The notes: generated by a model from the letters alone, not told the origin. Counted from the stretch's first letter, positions 7,154 through 17,012 are shown. The stretch is DNA of 25,199 bases from DASTPP01 sp035762175 (GCA_035762175.1 DASTPP010000440.1:1-25199); one strand, 5' to 3'. Program-made: numbers and translations.

Positions 7154-7928
7154 CGCCTTCGCCCCCCTCCGCGCCGCCGAGCCGCTCTTCGATCTCGGCC
7201 ACCAGCTTGTCGAACACCGCCGCGACCGCGGGCGGCCGCCGGCTCAAGAGGCCGAGCGGCACGCCCGCCCGGCTGGCCTGCAAGAAGGCCGGGTCCCGCG
7301 GGATGGCCGTGTCGAAGACCTCGTCGCGGTAGAGCGCCCACACCTCTTCGAGCGAGGCGAGCACGACCGGGTCGCGGAACGACGACATCGTGCCGACGAC
7401 GCCGAGCAGCGAGGCGCCCGAGCCGCCCTCGCGCAGGCGGGCGAGCAGCTCGAGCAGGGCGGGCATCGCGCGCAGCGCGAGCGGCTCGCACTGCGCGACG
7501 GCGACGACGTGGGCGGCCGCCTCGAGCGCCAGGCGCGTCATACCGCCGAGCCCGGCCGGCGTGTCCAAGATGAGCACGTCGTACGCGCGCTCGCTCTCGC
7601 TGACGAGCGCCCGCACCAGGTCGCGCTCGCGGACGGCCTCGACGAAGCGGTCCACGTCGAAGCCCGGGACCGGCCCGGCCGGCAGCAGGTCGAGCTCGGC
7701 GAGCCGCGTCTTGACCACGCCCTCGAGCGGCGCGCCGCCCTCGAGGTACGACGCGAGGCCGGGGCGCTCGCCGACGCCGTCGAGCGAGTGCCCGACCGCC
7801 CCTTGGGGGTCGACGTCGACGAGCAGCGTGCGCGCGCCGCGGCGGGCGAAGGCGTACGCGCTGTTGAGCGCGACGGTGGTCTTTCCGACGCCGCCCTTGA
7901 GGCTGGCGAAGGCGATCGATTCGGTCAT
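7128..7928 (-). CDS. ParA/MinD-family ATPase
   Basis: 266 aa. It has the deviant Walker A box KGGVGKTT (11-18) with the signature lysine K11, the A' motif DVDPQG (38-43), and a Walker B region YDVLILDTPAG near 115-125. These are hallmarks of dimerising ParA/MinD/Soj ATPases that position cargo on nucleoid or membrane. No C-terminal membrane-targeting helix is obvious. No ParB gene or parS-like site is nearby, and the flanking genes are Roadblock, DUF4388 and TPR proteins. It therefore more likely positions a protein complex than a chromosome. ATG 7928 overlaps the upstream stop by 4 nt (ATGA), and the gene end overlaps the Roadblock gene. Confidence 0.9.
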   Translation of the reverse strand: MTESIAFASLKGGVGKTTVALNSAYAFARRGARTLLVDVDPQGAVGHSLDGVGERPGLASYLEGGAPLEGVVKTRLAELDLLPAGPVPGFDVDRFVEAVRERDLVRALVSESERAYDVLILDTPAGLGGMTRLALEAAAHVVAVAQCEPLALRAMPALLELLARLREGGSGASLLGVVGTMSSFRDPVVLASLEEVWALYRDEVFDTAIPRDPAFLQASRAGVPLGLLSRRPPAVAAVFDKLVAEIEERLGGAEGGEGDGPIRLVD

Positions 7929-8809
7929 GACGTGTACCCGAGCCTGCGGAGTTGTTCGAGGTTGGCACGGACCAGGGGCGACCCCGGGTCGAGGTCGGCG
8001 AGGCGCTGCAGCACCTCGACCGCGTCGCGGTAGCTGCGCTCGAGCAGGAGGCGCTTCGCCTCGGCGCTCAGGTGCTTGACCCGCGCCGCGAGCTCGGCCG
8101 GCGGCAGCAGCGCCGCCTCGATGCGGCGCGCCGAGAGCGGCGGCGGCGCAGGCGTCACCCCCCCCTCGTCGAGGCGGCGCAGCGAGTCGAGCAAGAGCTC
8201 GGCCAGCTCTTTGTAGATCGTTCGCTCGCGCGGCCCCGGCGACGCCGGCCGCACGCGCGCCCGCGCCCCCGGCCCGATGAGCCGGGCGAACGCGTCTTCG
8301 CCCACCCCCAGGCCGTCGAAGGCCGACCACACGCAGCCGGCTTGCACCTCGATGACCCCGCTGTCGGCCCCCTCGTGCTCGACGATGAGGGTGTAGGCGC
8401 CGCCCGAGGGGCAGAGCACCTGCAGCAAGTCCACCGGCGCGAAGCACAGCCCGCCCGCCTCGCCGTCGCGCCCGGTCGCGTGCGCGAGCAGCGCCAGCTT
8501 CTCTTCGGCGACCGGCCACCCCGTGTGCTCGACCCCGTCCGCCCCCGGCCCCGACGGCGTCCCGTCGTCGGACGCGACGACCACGCGGTGCGCCCGCTCG
8601 CGCAGCCGCGCCAGCGCGTCGTCGGGCGCGCCCGGCAGCGGGTGCGCGTACACCACGACCAGCGTGGCGCGCTCGGCCCCCTCGATCACCGCCTCGAGCT
8701 CGGCCCAGCTCGCGGCCCCGATGGCGCTGACCGCCGACCGGCTGGCGATGCCGCGCGCGCAGCGCATACGTTCCCTCACGTCGACGTCGGCAATGACGAC
8801 CAGCCTCAT
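7925..8809 (-). CDS. Receiver-like/DUF4388 protein with C-terminal TPR
   Basis: 294 aa. Residues 1-110 resemble a degenerate response-regulator fold (MRLVVIADVD, then TLVVVYAHPLPG), with Asp residues at 8 and 10 but no clear phospho-acceptor or conserved Lys. Residues 120-205 match the DUF4388 (PATAN-like) pattern common in delta-proteobacterial signalling: GGLCFAPVDLLQVLC, then a strand with GVIEVQAGCVWSAFDG. Residues 250-290 form a TPR-like hairpin (RSYRDAVEVLQRLADLDP). It probably serves as an adaptor. It is coupled by ATGA overlaps to the genes on both sides. A start further upstream would run into the neighbouring gene and is rejected. Confidence 0.82.
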   Translation of the reverse strand: MRLVVIADVDVRERMRCARGIASRSAVSAIGAASWAELEAVIEGAERATLVVVYAHPLPGAPDDALARLRERAHRVVVASDDGTPSGPGADGVEHTGWPVAEEKLALLAHATGRDGEAGGLCFAPVDLLQVLCPSGGAYTLIVEHEGADSGVIEVQAGCVWSAFDGLGVGEDAFARLIGPGARARVRPASPGPRERTIYKELAELLLDSLRRLDEGGVTPAPPPLSARRIEAALLPPAELAARVKHLSAEAKRLLLERSYRDAVEVLQRLADLDPGSPLVRANLEQLRRLGYTS

Positions 8810-9903
8810 GGGGTTCCGACGTCGAGGCCGCGGAGCGCTCGCGCCAGCATCCCCGCGACCGATGGGTCGTCGGGCCGCAGGCGGGCACACTCGCGGAACG
8901 ACTCGACCGCGTCGGCGTAGCGCCGCTGCACGAAGGCGGCCGTGCCGCGCGCGAGCGCCGCCCGGAAGGCCTCGTCTTCGGGCCCCGGCGGCGGCGGCGA
9001 CAGCCCCCAGCGCGGCCGCTCGGCCTCGCCCCCCTCGGGCGGCCCCGCGTACGGCGAGGGCTGCGACGGCCGCCAAGAGGCCGGCGGGCTCGCGCCGTAC
9101 GAGGGCGGCCCCGAGGCACCCGCGCCGTACGAAGGCGGCCCTGAGGTATCCGTGCGGTAGGAGGGCGGCCCCGAGGCACCCGCGCCGTACGAGGGCGGCC
9201 CCGAGGCGCCCGCGCGATAGGAGGGCGGGCCCGAGGCACCCCCGCCATAAGAGGGCGGCCCCGAGGGGCTCGTGTCGTACGCAAAGGGGTCGGACGGCAG
9301 CGACCGGCGCGACGAGGGCGGGCCCGACGACCAGGTCTCGCGCCCGGGCGGCTCGGACGACCAGGCCTCGCGCGAAGGGGCGGCGGCGGGCTGGACCCGG
9401 CTCGGGGGCGCGTCTGGCGGCCACGCCCCGCTCGGACGGCCGTCGCCCGACGGCGGCGGCTGTTCGCCCGACGGCGGCGGCGGCGGGGGCAGGGCGCCGG
9501 CCTTCGAGTAGAGGGCGACGAGCACCTGCAGCGTGCGCAGCCGGCCGAGGGGGCACGCCTGGGCGATGTCGCCGAAGGTCGAGACGCCGTCGACGTAGCG
9601 GGCGACCAGCATCGCGTCGGGCGACGTGGCGGCCGACAGCGGGATGGGCCCCGCCACCCGGTCGAGGCCCCCGAGGCGCCTCGCGCAGGCGGCCGTCAGA
9701 AACTCTTTGATCTGCGCGATGCTCGCCAAGAGCTCGCGCTCGCCCGGCGCCAACGAGAGCGCCTCGTAGAGCAGCGTCAGCGCCTCTTCGTAGCGCCGCT
9801 GCCGCACGAGCCGGACGATGTCGGCGCGCATCGACGCGAGGGCGGTGCGCGCCTCGCTTTCGGGCGCGCTCGCCCGGCGCGACCCGGGTTGCTCTGCCGT
9901 CAT
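8806..9903 (-). CDS. TPR protein with central PPSY decapeptide repeats
   Basis: About 365 aa from ATG 9903; an in-frame ATG at 9936 would add 11 residues. The N-terminal part (about 20-130) has a TPR-like helix pair (RQRRYEEALTLLYEALSLAP) and a small domain with RYVDGVSTFGDIAQACPLGR, a type of winged-helix-like threshold module seen in myxobacterial signalling proteins. The middle (about 145-300) is Pro/Ser/Gly-rich and includes tandem GPPSY-x5 decapeptides. A second TPR pair closes the protein (AAFVQRRYADAVESFRECARLRPDDPS). It is the first gene of the operon. It looks like a scaffold with a disordered, multivalent centre, comparable in style but not demonstrably in sequence to the Pro-rich PomX/PomY scaffolds that work with a ParA-type ATPase. 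Confidence 0.75.
   Translation of the reverse strand: MTAEQPGSRRASAPESEARTALASMRADIVRLVRQRRYEEALTLLYEALSLAPGERELLASIAQIKEFLTAACARRLGGLDRVAGPIPLSAATSPDAMLVARYVDGVSTFGDIAQACPLGRLRTLQVLVALYSKAGALPPPPPPSGEQPPPSGDGRPSGAWPPDAPPSRVQPAAAPSREAWSSEPPGRETWSSGPPSSRRSLPSDPFAYDTSPSGPPSYGGGASGPPSYRAGASGPPSYGAGASGPPSYRTDTSGPPSYGAGASGPPSYGASPPASWRPSQPSPYAGPPEGGEAERPRWGLSPPPPGPEDEAFRAALARGTAAFVQRRYADAVESFRECARLRPDDPSVAGMLARALRGLDVGTP
9101..9280 (-). repeat. Six tandem 30-bp units encoding GPPSY decapeptides
   Basis: Exact 30-bp periodicity from 9101 to 9280, with units such as GAGGGCGGCCCCGAGG followed by a variable 14 bases, and a partial unit before it (9081-9100). On the minus strand each unit encodes a decapeptide of the type (A/T)(G/D)(A/T)SGPPSY plus one residue. 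All units keep frame. Divergence is mainly in the last ten bases. Confidence 0.9.
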
Positions 9904-10014
9904 GGCGCCACCGACCGCGTTCGCAACGAACGCCATCGCCTCATCGCTGTTCGACCATCGGCGGCAAGGTACGCGCGCCGAAGCGGCCACCTGGGAACGG
10001 AACTGGCTGAGCGC

Positions 10015-10037
10015 AGCACCAACTCGTACAAGGTGCT
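10015..10037. promoter_or_regulatory. Inverted repeat at the predicted transcription start
   Basis: AGCACC (10015-10020) and GGTGCT (10032-10037) are exact inverted 6-bp arms with an 11-nt centre, directly after the -10 of the minus-strand promoter. This would suit an operator at the start point or a 5' mRNA hairpin. Confidence 0.35.
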
Positions 10038-10039
10038 TA

Positions 10040-10069
10040 ACTAGAGCCCGCCAAGGCGATCGTCGTCAA
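10040..10069 (-). promoter_or_regulatory. Candidate housekeeping-type promoter of the ParA-Roadblock operon
   Basis: On the minus strand, TTGACG (-35, 10064-10069) is separated by 18 nt from TCTAGT (-10, 10040-10045). The predicted start near 10033 would leave a leader of about 130 nt before ATG 9903. This is the best sigma-70-like match I saw in the window. Confidence 0.4.
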
Positions 10070-10533
10070 GCCCTACGGACGCCCGTGCGAACCATATTAG
10101 GTATTGAGCGTTGGCGCGGTCATGCACACACGAACGCCAATAACCCCCCCGATGCGCACTACCCTGGCAGAGCACCCCGACGGTGTGGCCCCGGCCCCTA
10201 GCCGCTCTCTCTAACCCACGTAGAACGAAAACTAACACCCCGAGCCCGGCCGCCCTTCGTAAGAATCACGACTTCTCGCCGGGGCCCGGCCTCGGCCCCC
10301 GGGGCGGTACTCGACTACCTCGCTCTGGCCACCTCGGGGCCCACGGTGGGCAGGGTAGGTCTTTGGGGGGCGGTCAGCGTCCGGTCGCGGCGCCCGTTCG
10401 ACCGCCGTCGGCCGCGACCCCAAGAGCGCCGAACTCGCGCCCCCCTCGGCACGAAGGCTGCTTGCGTCCAAGGGCACCCGGCCGGGCCGGGCAACCAAAG
10501 AAGAACTAGAGCTTAAGACCACCCACGGCGGGC

Positions 10534-12681
<2,148 letters not shown>

Positions 12682-12732
12682 GGCGGGGCGGCGATCGGGC
12701 GGCGGGGGCGGCCCGGCGCGGGCCCGCCGTCG

Positions 12733-12747
12733 CGCTCGGAGCGCGGG
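12733..12747. terminator. Weak hairpin between convergent genes
   Basis: CGCGCTC and GAGCGCG are inverted around a single G, in the 70-bp gap between the kinase and the convergent YndJ-like gene. A U run is absent, so it is only a tentative terminator. Confidence 0.2.
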
Positions 12748-12751
12748 CTGC

Positions 12752-13597
12752 CTAGCGGCCGCGCAGCCAGCGGCCGAGCAGGCCGGCGCCGATGAAGCCC
12801 AGGGCGTTCGGCGTCGCGTGCCAGACGAGCATGCGGCGGAGGGCGGGCTCGCCGAGCTCGGCGAAGCCCGACGCCGCGAAGTGCGCGGCGAAGGCGGCGG
12901 CGAAGACGCCCGAGGCGGCGGAGGCCCAGCAGAGCAGCCGCGGCGCGCCGCCTTCGGCCCGGCCGACCCGCACGAGCGAGCGCGCCGCGAGGGCGACCGC
13001 GGCGACGAGCACCGACGCGAACGCGCGCTCGACGGCGCGCGACGTCAGGATGCCGACGGCGACGAGCCCCACGGTGCCCGCGCCGAGCGCCGCGGCGCCG
13101 AGATCGAGCGCGTCGCGGCGCGGGCCGAGCGCGCGCAGCAGGGCGCCGAGCAGCACGCAGAGGCCGAAGCCGGCGAAATGAAAGTGCGCGGCGGTGAGCA
13201 GCGCGGCCGTACCCGAGAACCCGAAGGCGCCGAGATCGGCGCGATGAATCATGGCCCAGGCCCCGCCGACCGGCAGGTACGCGAAGCCCACGTCGGCGAC
13301 GAGCTCGGCCGGGTCGAGCTTCGACGGGCGGCGAGCGAAGCGCGCCGCCGCGGTCAGGCCGACGGCGAGCGTGACGGCGACCCAAGGCGTCGTGAGCGCC
13401 GCCGCGAGGGGGCCGGCGGGCAGCGCGAGCGCGGCGGCGAAGAGCACGGCCGCGGGGGGCGCCGCGAGGGCGAGGGGCCGGGGGGCGCCGGGGGTGATGG
13501 CGAGCCCGAGCGGCACCACGGCGAGCGGCCCGATCGCGACGAGGGCGCGCGCGAGCGCGTTGAGCGGATCGAGGGCGATCGCCCAGGGCGGCGTCAC
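12752..13597 (-). CDS. YndJ-like multi-pass membrane protein
   Basis: 281 aa, almost entirely hydrophobic, with about eight membrane segments. AAHFHFAGFGLCVLLGALL (near 135-155) and WHATPNALGFIGAGLLG at the end resemble the YndJ-like membrane family, whose role is unknown. The GTG start at 13597 overlaps the stop of the upstream gene by 4 nt (GTGA), so translation is coupled to the TerB-Coq4-like protein. The frame stays open far upstream, but that extension is a shadow across two other genes. The His-rich helix could bind a metal or heme, which is inference only. Confidence 0.68.
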   Translation of the reverse strand: MTPPWAIALDPLNALARALVAIGPLAVVPLGLAITPGAPRPLALAAPPAAVLFAAALALPAGPLAAALTTPWVAVTLAVGLTAAARFARRPSKLDPAELVADVGFAYLPVGGAWAMIHRADLGAFGFSGTAALLTAAHFHFAGFGLCVLLGALLRALGPRRDALDLGAAALGAGTVGLVAVGILTSRAVERAFASVLVAAVALAARSLVRVGRAEGGAPRLLCWASAASGVFAAAFAAHFAASGFAELGEPALRRMLVWHATPNALGFIGAGLLGRWLRGR

Positions 13598-14535
13598 GGG
13601 GGCGGGACGCCGAGATCGCGGCGGACCTCGTCGAGCGGGCGGGCCAGGTCGGCGGCGTAGCCCCACTCGGTCGACAAGTCGCGGTTGACCCGCCGGCCGC
13701 GCGCGAAGGCGCGCCGCACGAGCTCGGGGTCGAAGTGGCCCTTGCCGCGCGGCGAGTAGGGCGAAACCTTCACGCCGAGGTGAAACTGCAGCGCGATCGT
13801 GAAGAGCCAGAAGAAGGGGTCGTCGCGCTTGTACCCCGCGATGAACGACACGACCGAGACCTCGCCGCTCGGGTCGACGCCGTAGCCGCCGAGGACGTGC
13901 GAAAGGTCGTGCCAGACGCCCTCCTCGGCGACGACGCCCTCGCCGGGGAAGCCGAGCTCGTGGTCGACGACGAAGCGCCAGTAGGCGCGGCCGAGCGTGC
14001 CCTCGGGCAGGCGGCCGAGATCGTTGTAGCGGCGGGCGAGATCGTGGTCCTTCGCGAGGCCGACCAGCGGGCCGACGATCTTCCAGACGCCGCCGAGGCC
14101 CTTCGCGCGCAGCGTCTGCTCGAAGATGGGCCGGGCGAACGAGCGCCGGGCGAGGTCGAGCCAGAGCGCGCGCGTGCGCCCCTCGGCGAGCTGGCGCAGG
14201 TTGGCGACGCGGGGCTCGTCGACGCCGAGCGACTCGGCGAAGCGGCGCACGGCGTCGGCCTCGCGGCCGGAGGCGTCGCCGTCCATCAGCGCGGTGAGGA
14301 TCATGGCCTGCAGCGCGATCAGCCGGTGCGCCGGGTCGGGCAGGGCGTCGGCGAGCGCCGCCGGCTCGATGGGGGCGAGCGCTTCGGGCCCCTCGATCGA
14401 GACGCCGAGCGCCCGCGCCGCGGCCTGCACGAGCGCGAGTTCGGCCGGGTCGACGCGCCCGTCGGCGCGCGCCACGGTGGCCATCGCCCGCAGGCCCGCG
14501 CGCGCCGCGCCGGGGGGCAAGTCGAGGGGGAGCAC
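13594..14535 (-). CDS. TerB-like/Coq4-like fusion protein
   Basis: 313 aa. Residues about 10-115 look like a TerB-type helical domain (MATVARADGRVDPAELALV, then ALMDGDASGREADAVRRFA). Residues about 165-300 match Coq4 features: a segment RLPEGTLGRAYWRFV and the signature HDxxHx11E, seen as H209, D210, H213 and E225. This motif binds zinc in Coq4, a protein of ubiquinone biosynthesis that also has decarboxylase/hydroxylase-linked activity. The GTG start at 14535 lies only 6 nt behind a TACACT hexamer, so the message may be leaderless. It is the first gene of a pair with the YndJ-like protein. Other ubiquinone genes are not nearby, so a quinone role is uncertain. Confidence 0.8.
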   Translation of the reverse strand: MLPLDLPPGAARAGLRAMATVARADGRVDPAELALVQAAARALGVSIEGPEALAPIEPAALADALPDPAHRLIALQAMILTALMDGDASGREADAVRRFAESLGVDEPRVANLRQLAEGRTRALWLDLARRSFARPIFEQTLRAKGLGGVWKIVGPLVGLAKDHDLARRYNDLGRLPEGTLGRAYWRFVVDHELGFPGEGVVAEEGVWHDLSHVLGGYGVDPSGEVSVVSFIAGYKRDDPFFWLFTIALQFHLGVKVSPYSPRGKGHFDPELVRRAFARGRRVNRDLSTEWGYAADLARPLDEVRRDLGVPPP

Positions 14536-14541
14536 GGGCCG

Positions 14542-14547
14542 AGTGTA
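14542..14547 (-). promoter_or_regulatory. -10-like element just before the TerB-Coq4 start
   Basis: On the minus strand TACACT, within GGTACACTCGG, ends 6 nt before GTG 14535. Transcription would begin at or next to the start codon, and no Shine-Dalgarno sequence fits in between. Confidence 0.4.
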
Positions 14548-14595
14548 CCAAAGGCGCGGCCACGTGGAACGTAAGACACGGGGGGCGCGCCCTGG

Positions 14596-14601
14596 TAGAC
14601 C
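14596..14601 (+). promoter_or_regulatory. -10-like element just before rbgA
   Basis: TAGACC, within GGTAGACCTACG, ends 7 nt before ATG 14609. The arrangement matches those before 14535 and 17062 and suggests a leaderless transcript. It also defines a 73-bp divergent promoter region with the gene on the other strand. Confidence 0.35.
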
Positions 14602-14608
14602 TACGCCG

Positions 14609-15454
14609 ATGTCGATTCAGTGGTACCCCGGCCACATGGCGAAGGCGCGGCGCATCATGGCCGAGATGCTGCCCTCGCAAGATCTGGTCATCGAGGTCCT
14701 CGACGCTCGCATGCCGGCCGCGAGCGAGAACCCGCTCGTGGCCGAGCTCTGCGAGCAGAAGCCCTGCCTGCGGGTGCTGAGCCGGGCCGACCTCGCCGAC
14801 CCCGAGGTCACGCGCGCCTGGCTGCGGCACTTCGAGGCCGCCGCGGCGTCGGCCGCCGGCGGCGCCGCCCTCGCGATCAACGCCAAACGGCCCGGCGAGG
14901 TGAAGGCGCAGGTGCGCGAGCTGTGCCGGCGCCTGACGCGGCGGCAGACCGGGCCGGGGCGCGAGACGCGCGCGATGATCGTTGGCATACCGAACGTCGG
15001 CAAGTCGACGCTCATCAACGCGCTCGCGGGGCGCAAGGTCGCGCTCGTGGGCGACGAGCCCGGGGTCACCCGGGGGCCGCAGCGCATCACGCTGCCCGAC
15101 GGCATGACGCTCTGCGACCAGCCGGGCGTCTTGTGGCCGAAGGTCGACGACGAAGAGACCGCGCTCAAGCTCGCGTTCGGCGGGGCGCTGCCCGACGCGG
15201 CGTTCGACTACGAGACCGTCGGCGCCTTCGGCGCGCGGCGGCTGCTCGAGCGCTACCCGGAGCTCGTGCGGGCGCGCTACGGGCTCGCCGAGCTGCCGCC
15301 CTCGCCCGACGCGCTGCTCGAGGCGATCGGGCGGCGGCGCGGCGGCTTGCTCCGCGGCGGCGTCGTCGACCTGCACAAGGCGGGCGACGTGCTCGCGCAC
15401 GACTTTCGGTCGGGCGCGCTCGGCCGCATCAGCCTCGAGACCCCCGACCGCTGA
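14609..15454 (+). CDS. rbgA: Ribosome biogenesis GTPase RbgA/YlqF
   Basis: 281 aa, the usual family length. RbgA is a circularly permuted GTPase that acts in late assembly of the 50S ribosomal subunit. The N-terminus WYPGHMAKARR is diagnostic. Motifs occur in permuted order: a G4-like SRADLAD near residues 70-76, G1 GIPNVGKST (126-134), G2 GVTRG and G3 DQPG, followed by the C-terminal helical RNA-binding part. G4 reads SRAD where most relatives have N/SKAD. ATG 14609 is fixed by the conserved N-terminus. The gene is divergent from the TerB-Coq4 gene and appears monocistronic. Confidence 0.95.
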   Translation: MSIQWYPGHMAKARRIMAEMLPSQDLVIEVLDARMPAASENPLVAELCEQKPCLRVLSRADLADPEVTRAWLRHFEAAAASAAGGAALAINAKRPGEVKAQVRELCRRLTRRQTGPGRETRAMIVGIPNVGKSTLINALAGRKVALVGDEPGVTRGPQRITLPDGMTLCDQPGVLWPKVDDEETALKLAFGGALPDAAFDYETVGAFGARRLLERYPELVRARYGLAELPPSPDALLEAIGRRRGGLLRGGVVDLHKAGDVLAHDFRSGALGRISLETPDR

Positions 15455-15673
15455 TCGGGCGCGCGGCTCGGGCCGGGCGCGTTGCTCACTCTGAGAAGCG
15501 TTGCCCAACCTGCGGGGGGCGCTTGCGCAATCTGGGCAAGGCGAGCGCGCGCTCGCACCCTCCGCCGCCGCGCCCGCGCCGCCCTCGGCGGCCCTTCGGC
15601 CCCCGGCCCGGGGCGTGGCACGGGTCGTGATGAGGGACGAGCGCAGACCCATCGAACCACGAGGGGGAGAACC
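15455..15673. other. Intergenic region between rbgA and the lipoprotein gene
   Basis: 219 bp without a supported gene. It holds three TTGC motifs spaced about 18-23 nt apart (15481-15530) and a chance CPTCGG-like translation that lacks a start. The last part carries GAGGGGGAG, the ribosome-binding site of the next gene. Confidence 0.5.
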
Positions 15674-16630
15674 ATGACCGAACGCAAGCGCCACCTTACC
15701 GCCACCACTCTTCGTCGAACGTACCGAGCCGCGCCGCTCATCGCCGCGGCCCTGCTGGCGGGCTGCAGCGCCGCCCCGACCGAAGAGGGTGACGCCGCCC
15801 CCGTCGACGGGCCCTCGGCCGGGGGCGGGCTGAGCTTCGCCAGCGAGCACGACGCCCTCGAGTGGGTCGCCCGGCGGGCCGGCGAGCTCGAGCTGGGCAC
15901 CACGAGGGTCGAGCGGGACGAGAGCGGCCGGACCACCAAGGTGGCCGGCGTCGCGATCGGCTCGCCCGAAGAGAACGCCCGGAAGAAGGCGCGCCTGATG
16001 GACGAGCTGGGGGGCGAACGCCGAACGATCGCGATCGCGGGCGAGCGCATCGTGCTCGAAGACCCGGCGCCCGGGGTGAAGCTCGTCGCCGCGCACTGCA
16101 GCGGCGACCTCTGCACCAACGACGAGTCGTTCAAGAGCAATTATTACTTCTACCGCGAGCTCGGCAGCCGAACCTCGGTGACCTCGGGGGGCTTCGAGAC
16201 GCAGCGCCAGACGCTCGTGGGCAGCCCGTACTACGAGTGCGTCGACCTGCCGGGGCCCCTGCCCGTCACGTGCAACGGCTACTGCAATTACTCGGCCGGG
16301 TGTCCCTCGGGCTTCACGGTCGAGAGCGCCGTCGGCTACCCCACCTGCCGCACGACCTGCGTCGGCCAGGTGCGCAACGTGACGCTCTCGATCTCGATCG
16401 TGGGCTTCGAGTTCTTCGAAAATAGCGGCATCTTGCTCGAGTCCATCCCCGAGCGGAGCGGCACCACCCACGACTCGAGCCTCGAGGTTACGTACTGGGA
16501 GTACGGCATCAACTTCGACTCGGTGATCGCGAGCGCCGACGGCCTCTGCGGCTCGCACTCGACGTCGGGGCCGAGCGGGTTCATCGTCGCCAAGAGCCAC
16601 TGGGGCAGCGTGCCCAACACCTGCCAGTAG
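15674..16630 (+). CDS. Predicted lipoprotein of unknown function
   Basis: 318 aa. ATG 15674 follows a strong GAGGGGGAG site. The basic start, a hydrophobic stretch and the lipobox LLAGC give an acylated Cys at residue 31, followed by Ala, so outer-membrane sorting is likely. Residues about 40-130 are hydrophilic and helical. The rest is Cys- and aromatic-rich (C-x4-C in AHCSGDLC, then CNGYCNYSAGCPSG and CRTTC), which suggests a disulfide-stabilised, exported beta domain. I do not recognise a family. The lower G+C of some codons (AATTATTACTTC near 16139) suggests a protein constrained by its residues rather than transfer. Confidence 0.78.
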   Translation: MTERKRHLTATTLRRTYRAAPLIAAALLAGCSAAPTEEGDAAPVDGPSAGGGLSFASEHDALEWVARRAGELELGTTRVERDESGRTTKVAGVAIGSPEENARKKARLMDELGGERRTIAIAGERIVLEDPAPGVKLVAAHCSGDLCTNDESFKSNYYFYRELGSRTSVTSGGFETQRQTLVGSPYYECVDLPGPLPVTCNGYCNYSAGCPSGFTVESAVGYPTCRTTCVGQVRNVTLSISIVGFEFFENSGILLESIPERSGTTHDSSLEVTYWEYGINFDSVIASADGLCGSHSTSGPSGFIVAKSHWGSVPNTCQ

Positions 16631-16679
16631 GCGGCTCGACCCCGCGCGCGCTGGGGGGCGGGGGGTAAGGCCCGGCCGA

Positions 16680-17012
16680 GGCCGGCCCGCGCGCTGGCTG
16701 GGCCTGGTCAACGCCGGGGCCGAGCTGCCCGACGCGGGCCGGCGCGATCGGCTGGGCGCCACGAACGCCTACTTCGGGCGCCTGCACGCGTCGATCGTGA
16801 GCCCGTCGGTGGTGCACCGGGCGTCCTTCGGCTCGCTGCACTGGCAGGCGCCGCCGCGCGAGGGGCGCGAGTGCGCCACGTTCGGCACCGTCGAGGAGGC
16901 CATCGCGTGGCACGAAGAGCTGGCGGGCGCCTCCCTGCACTCGCTCCGGCGGCTGGTCTCGCACGCGTGGGCCGACGCGTTGCGGGCCAGGCTGCAGTCT
17001 CGCAGCGCCTGA
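16680..17012 (+). pseudogene. Remnant of an unidentified gene lacking its 5' end
   Basis: A protein-like frame of about 110 codons ends at TGA 17010-17012. Recognisable composition begins by about 16683 (RPARWLGLVNAGAELPDAG) and continues with FGRLHASIVSPSVVHRAS and TVEEAIAWHEELAGASLHS. The frame has no ATG or GTG before 16797, which is well inside the protein-like part, and it merges upstream into the lipoprotein gene's 3' end. The simplest reading is the C-terminal two-thirds of a truncated gene. A short gene from GTG 16797 (71 aa) is the alternative. Family not recognised. Confidence 0.45.

Larger units (their letters stand above)
9904..10533. other. Divergent intergenic region
   Basis: 630 bp between two divergent genes, with no frame that looks like protein. 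It is less G+C-rich than its surroundings in about 10000-10270, as expected for promoters. It contains the candidate minus-strand promoter and hairpin described separately. A short inverted repeat, TTGGCG/CGCCAA, lies at about 10113-10142. For the kinase gene no clear promoter could be assigned. Confidence 0.5.

Noticed and set aside
9101..9280. CRISPR-like array
   Set aside because: The 30-bp units are contiguous with no spacers and encode an in-frame decapeptide repeat.
15482..15560. CPTCGG zinc-ribbon-like peptide after rbgA
   Set aside because: Only one CxxC pair, no start codon, and the frame turns into Arg/Pro-rich sequence.
13598..16762. Very long minus-strand frame upstream of the YndJ-like gene
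   Set aside because: It runs antisense to RbgA and the lipoprotein gene and across the TerB-Coq4 gene in another frame. Only the last 281 codons look like a protein.
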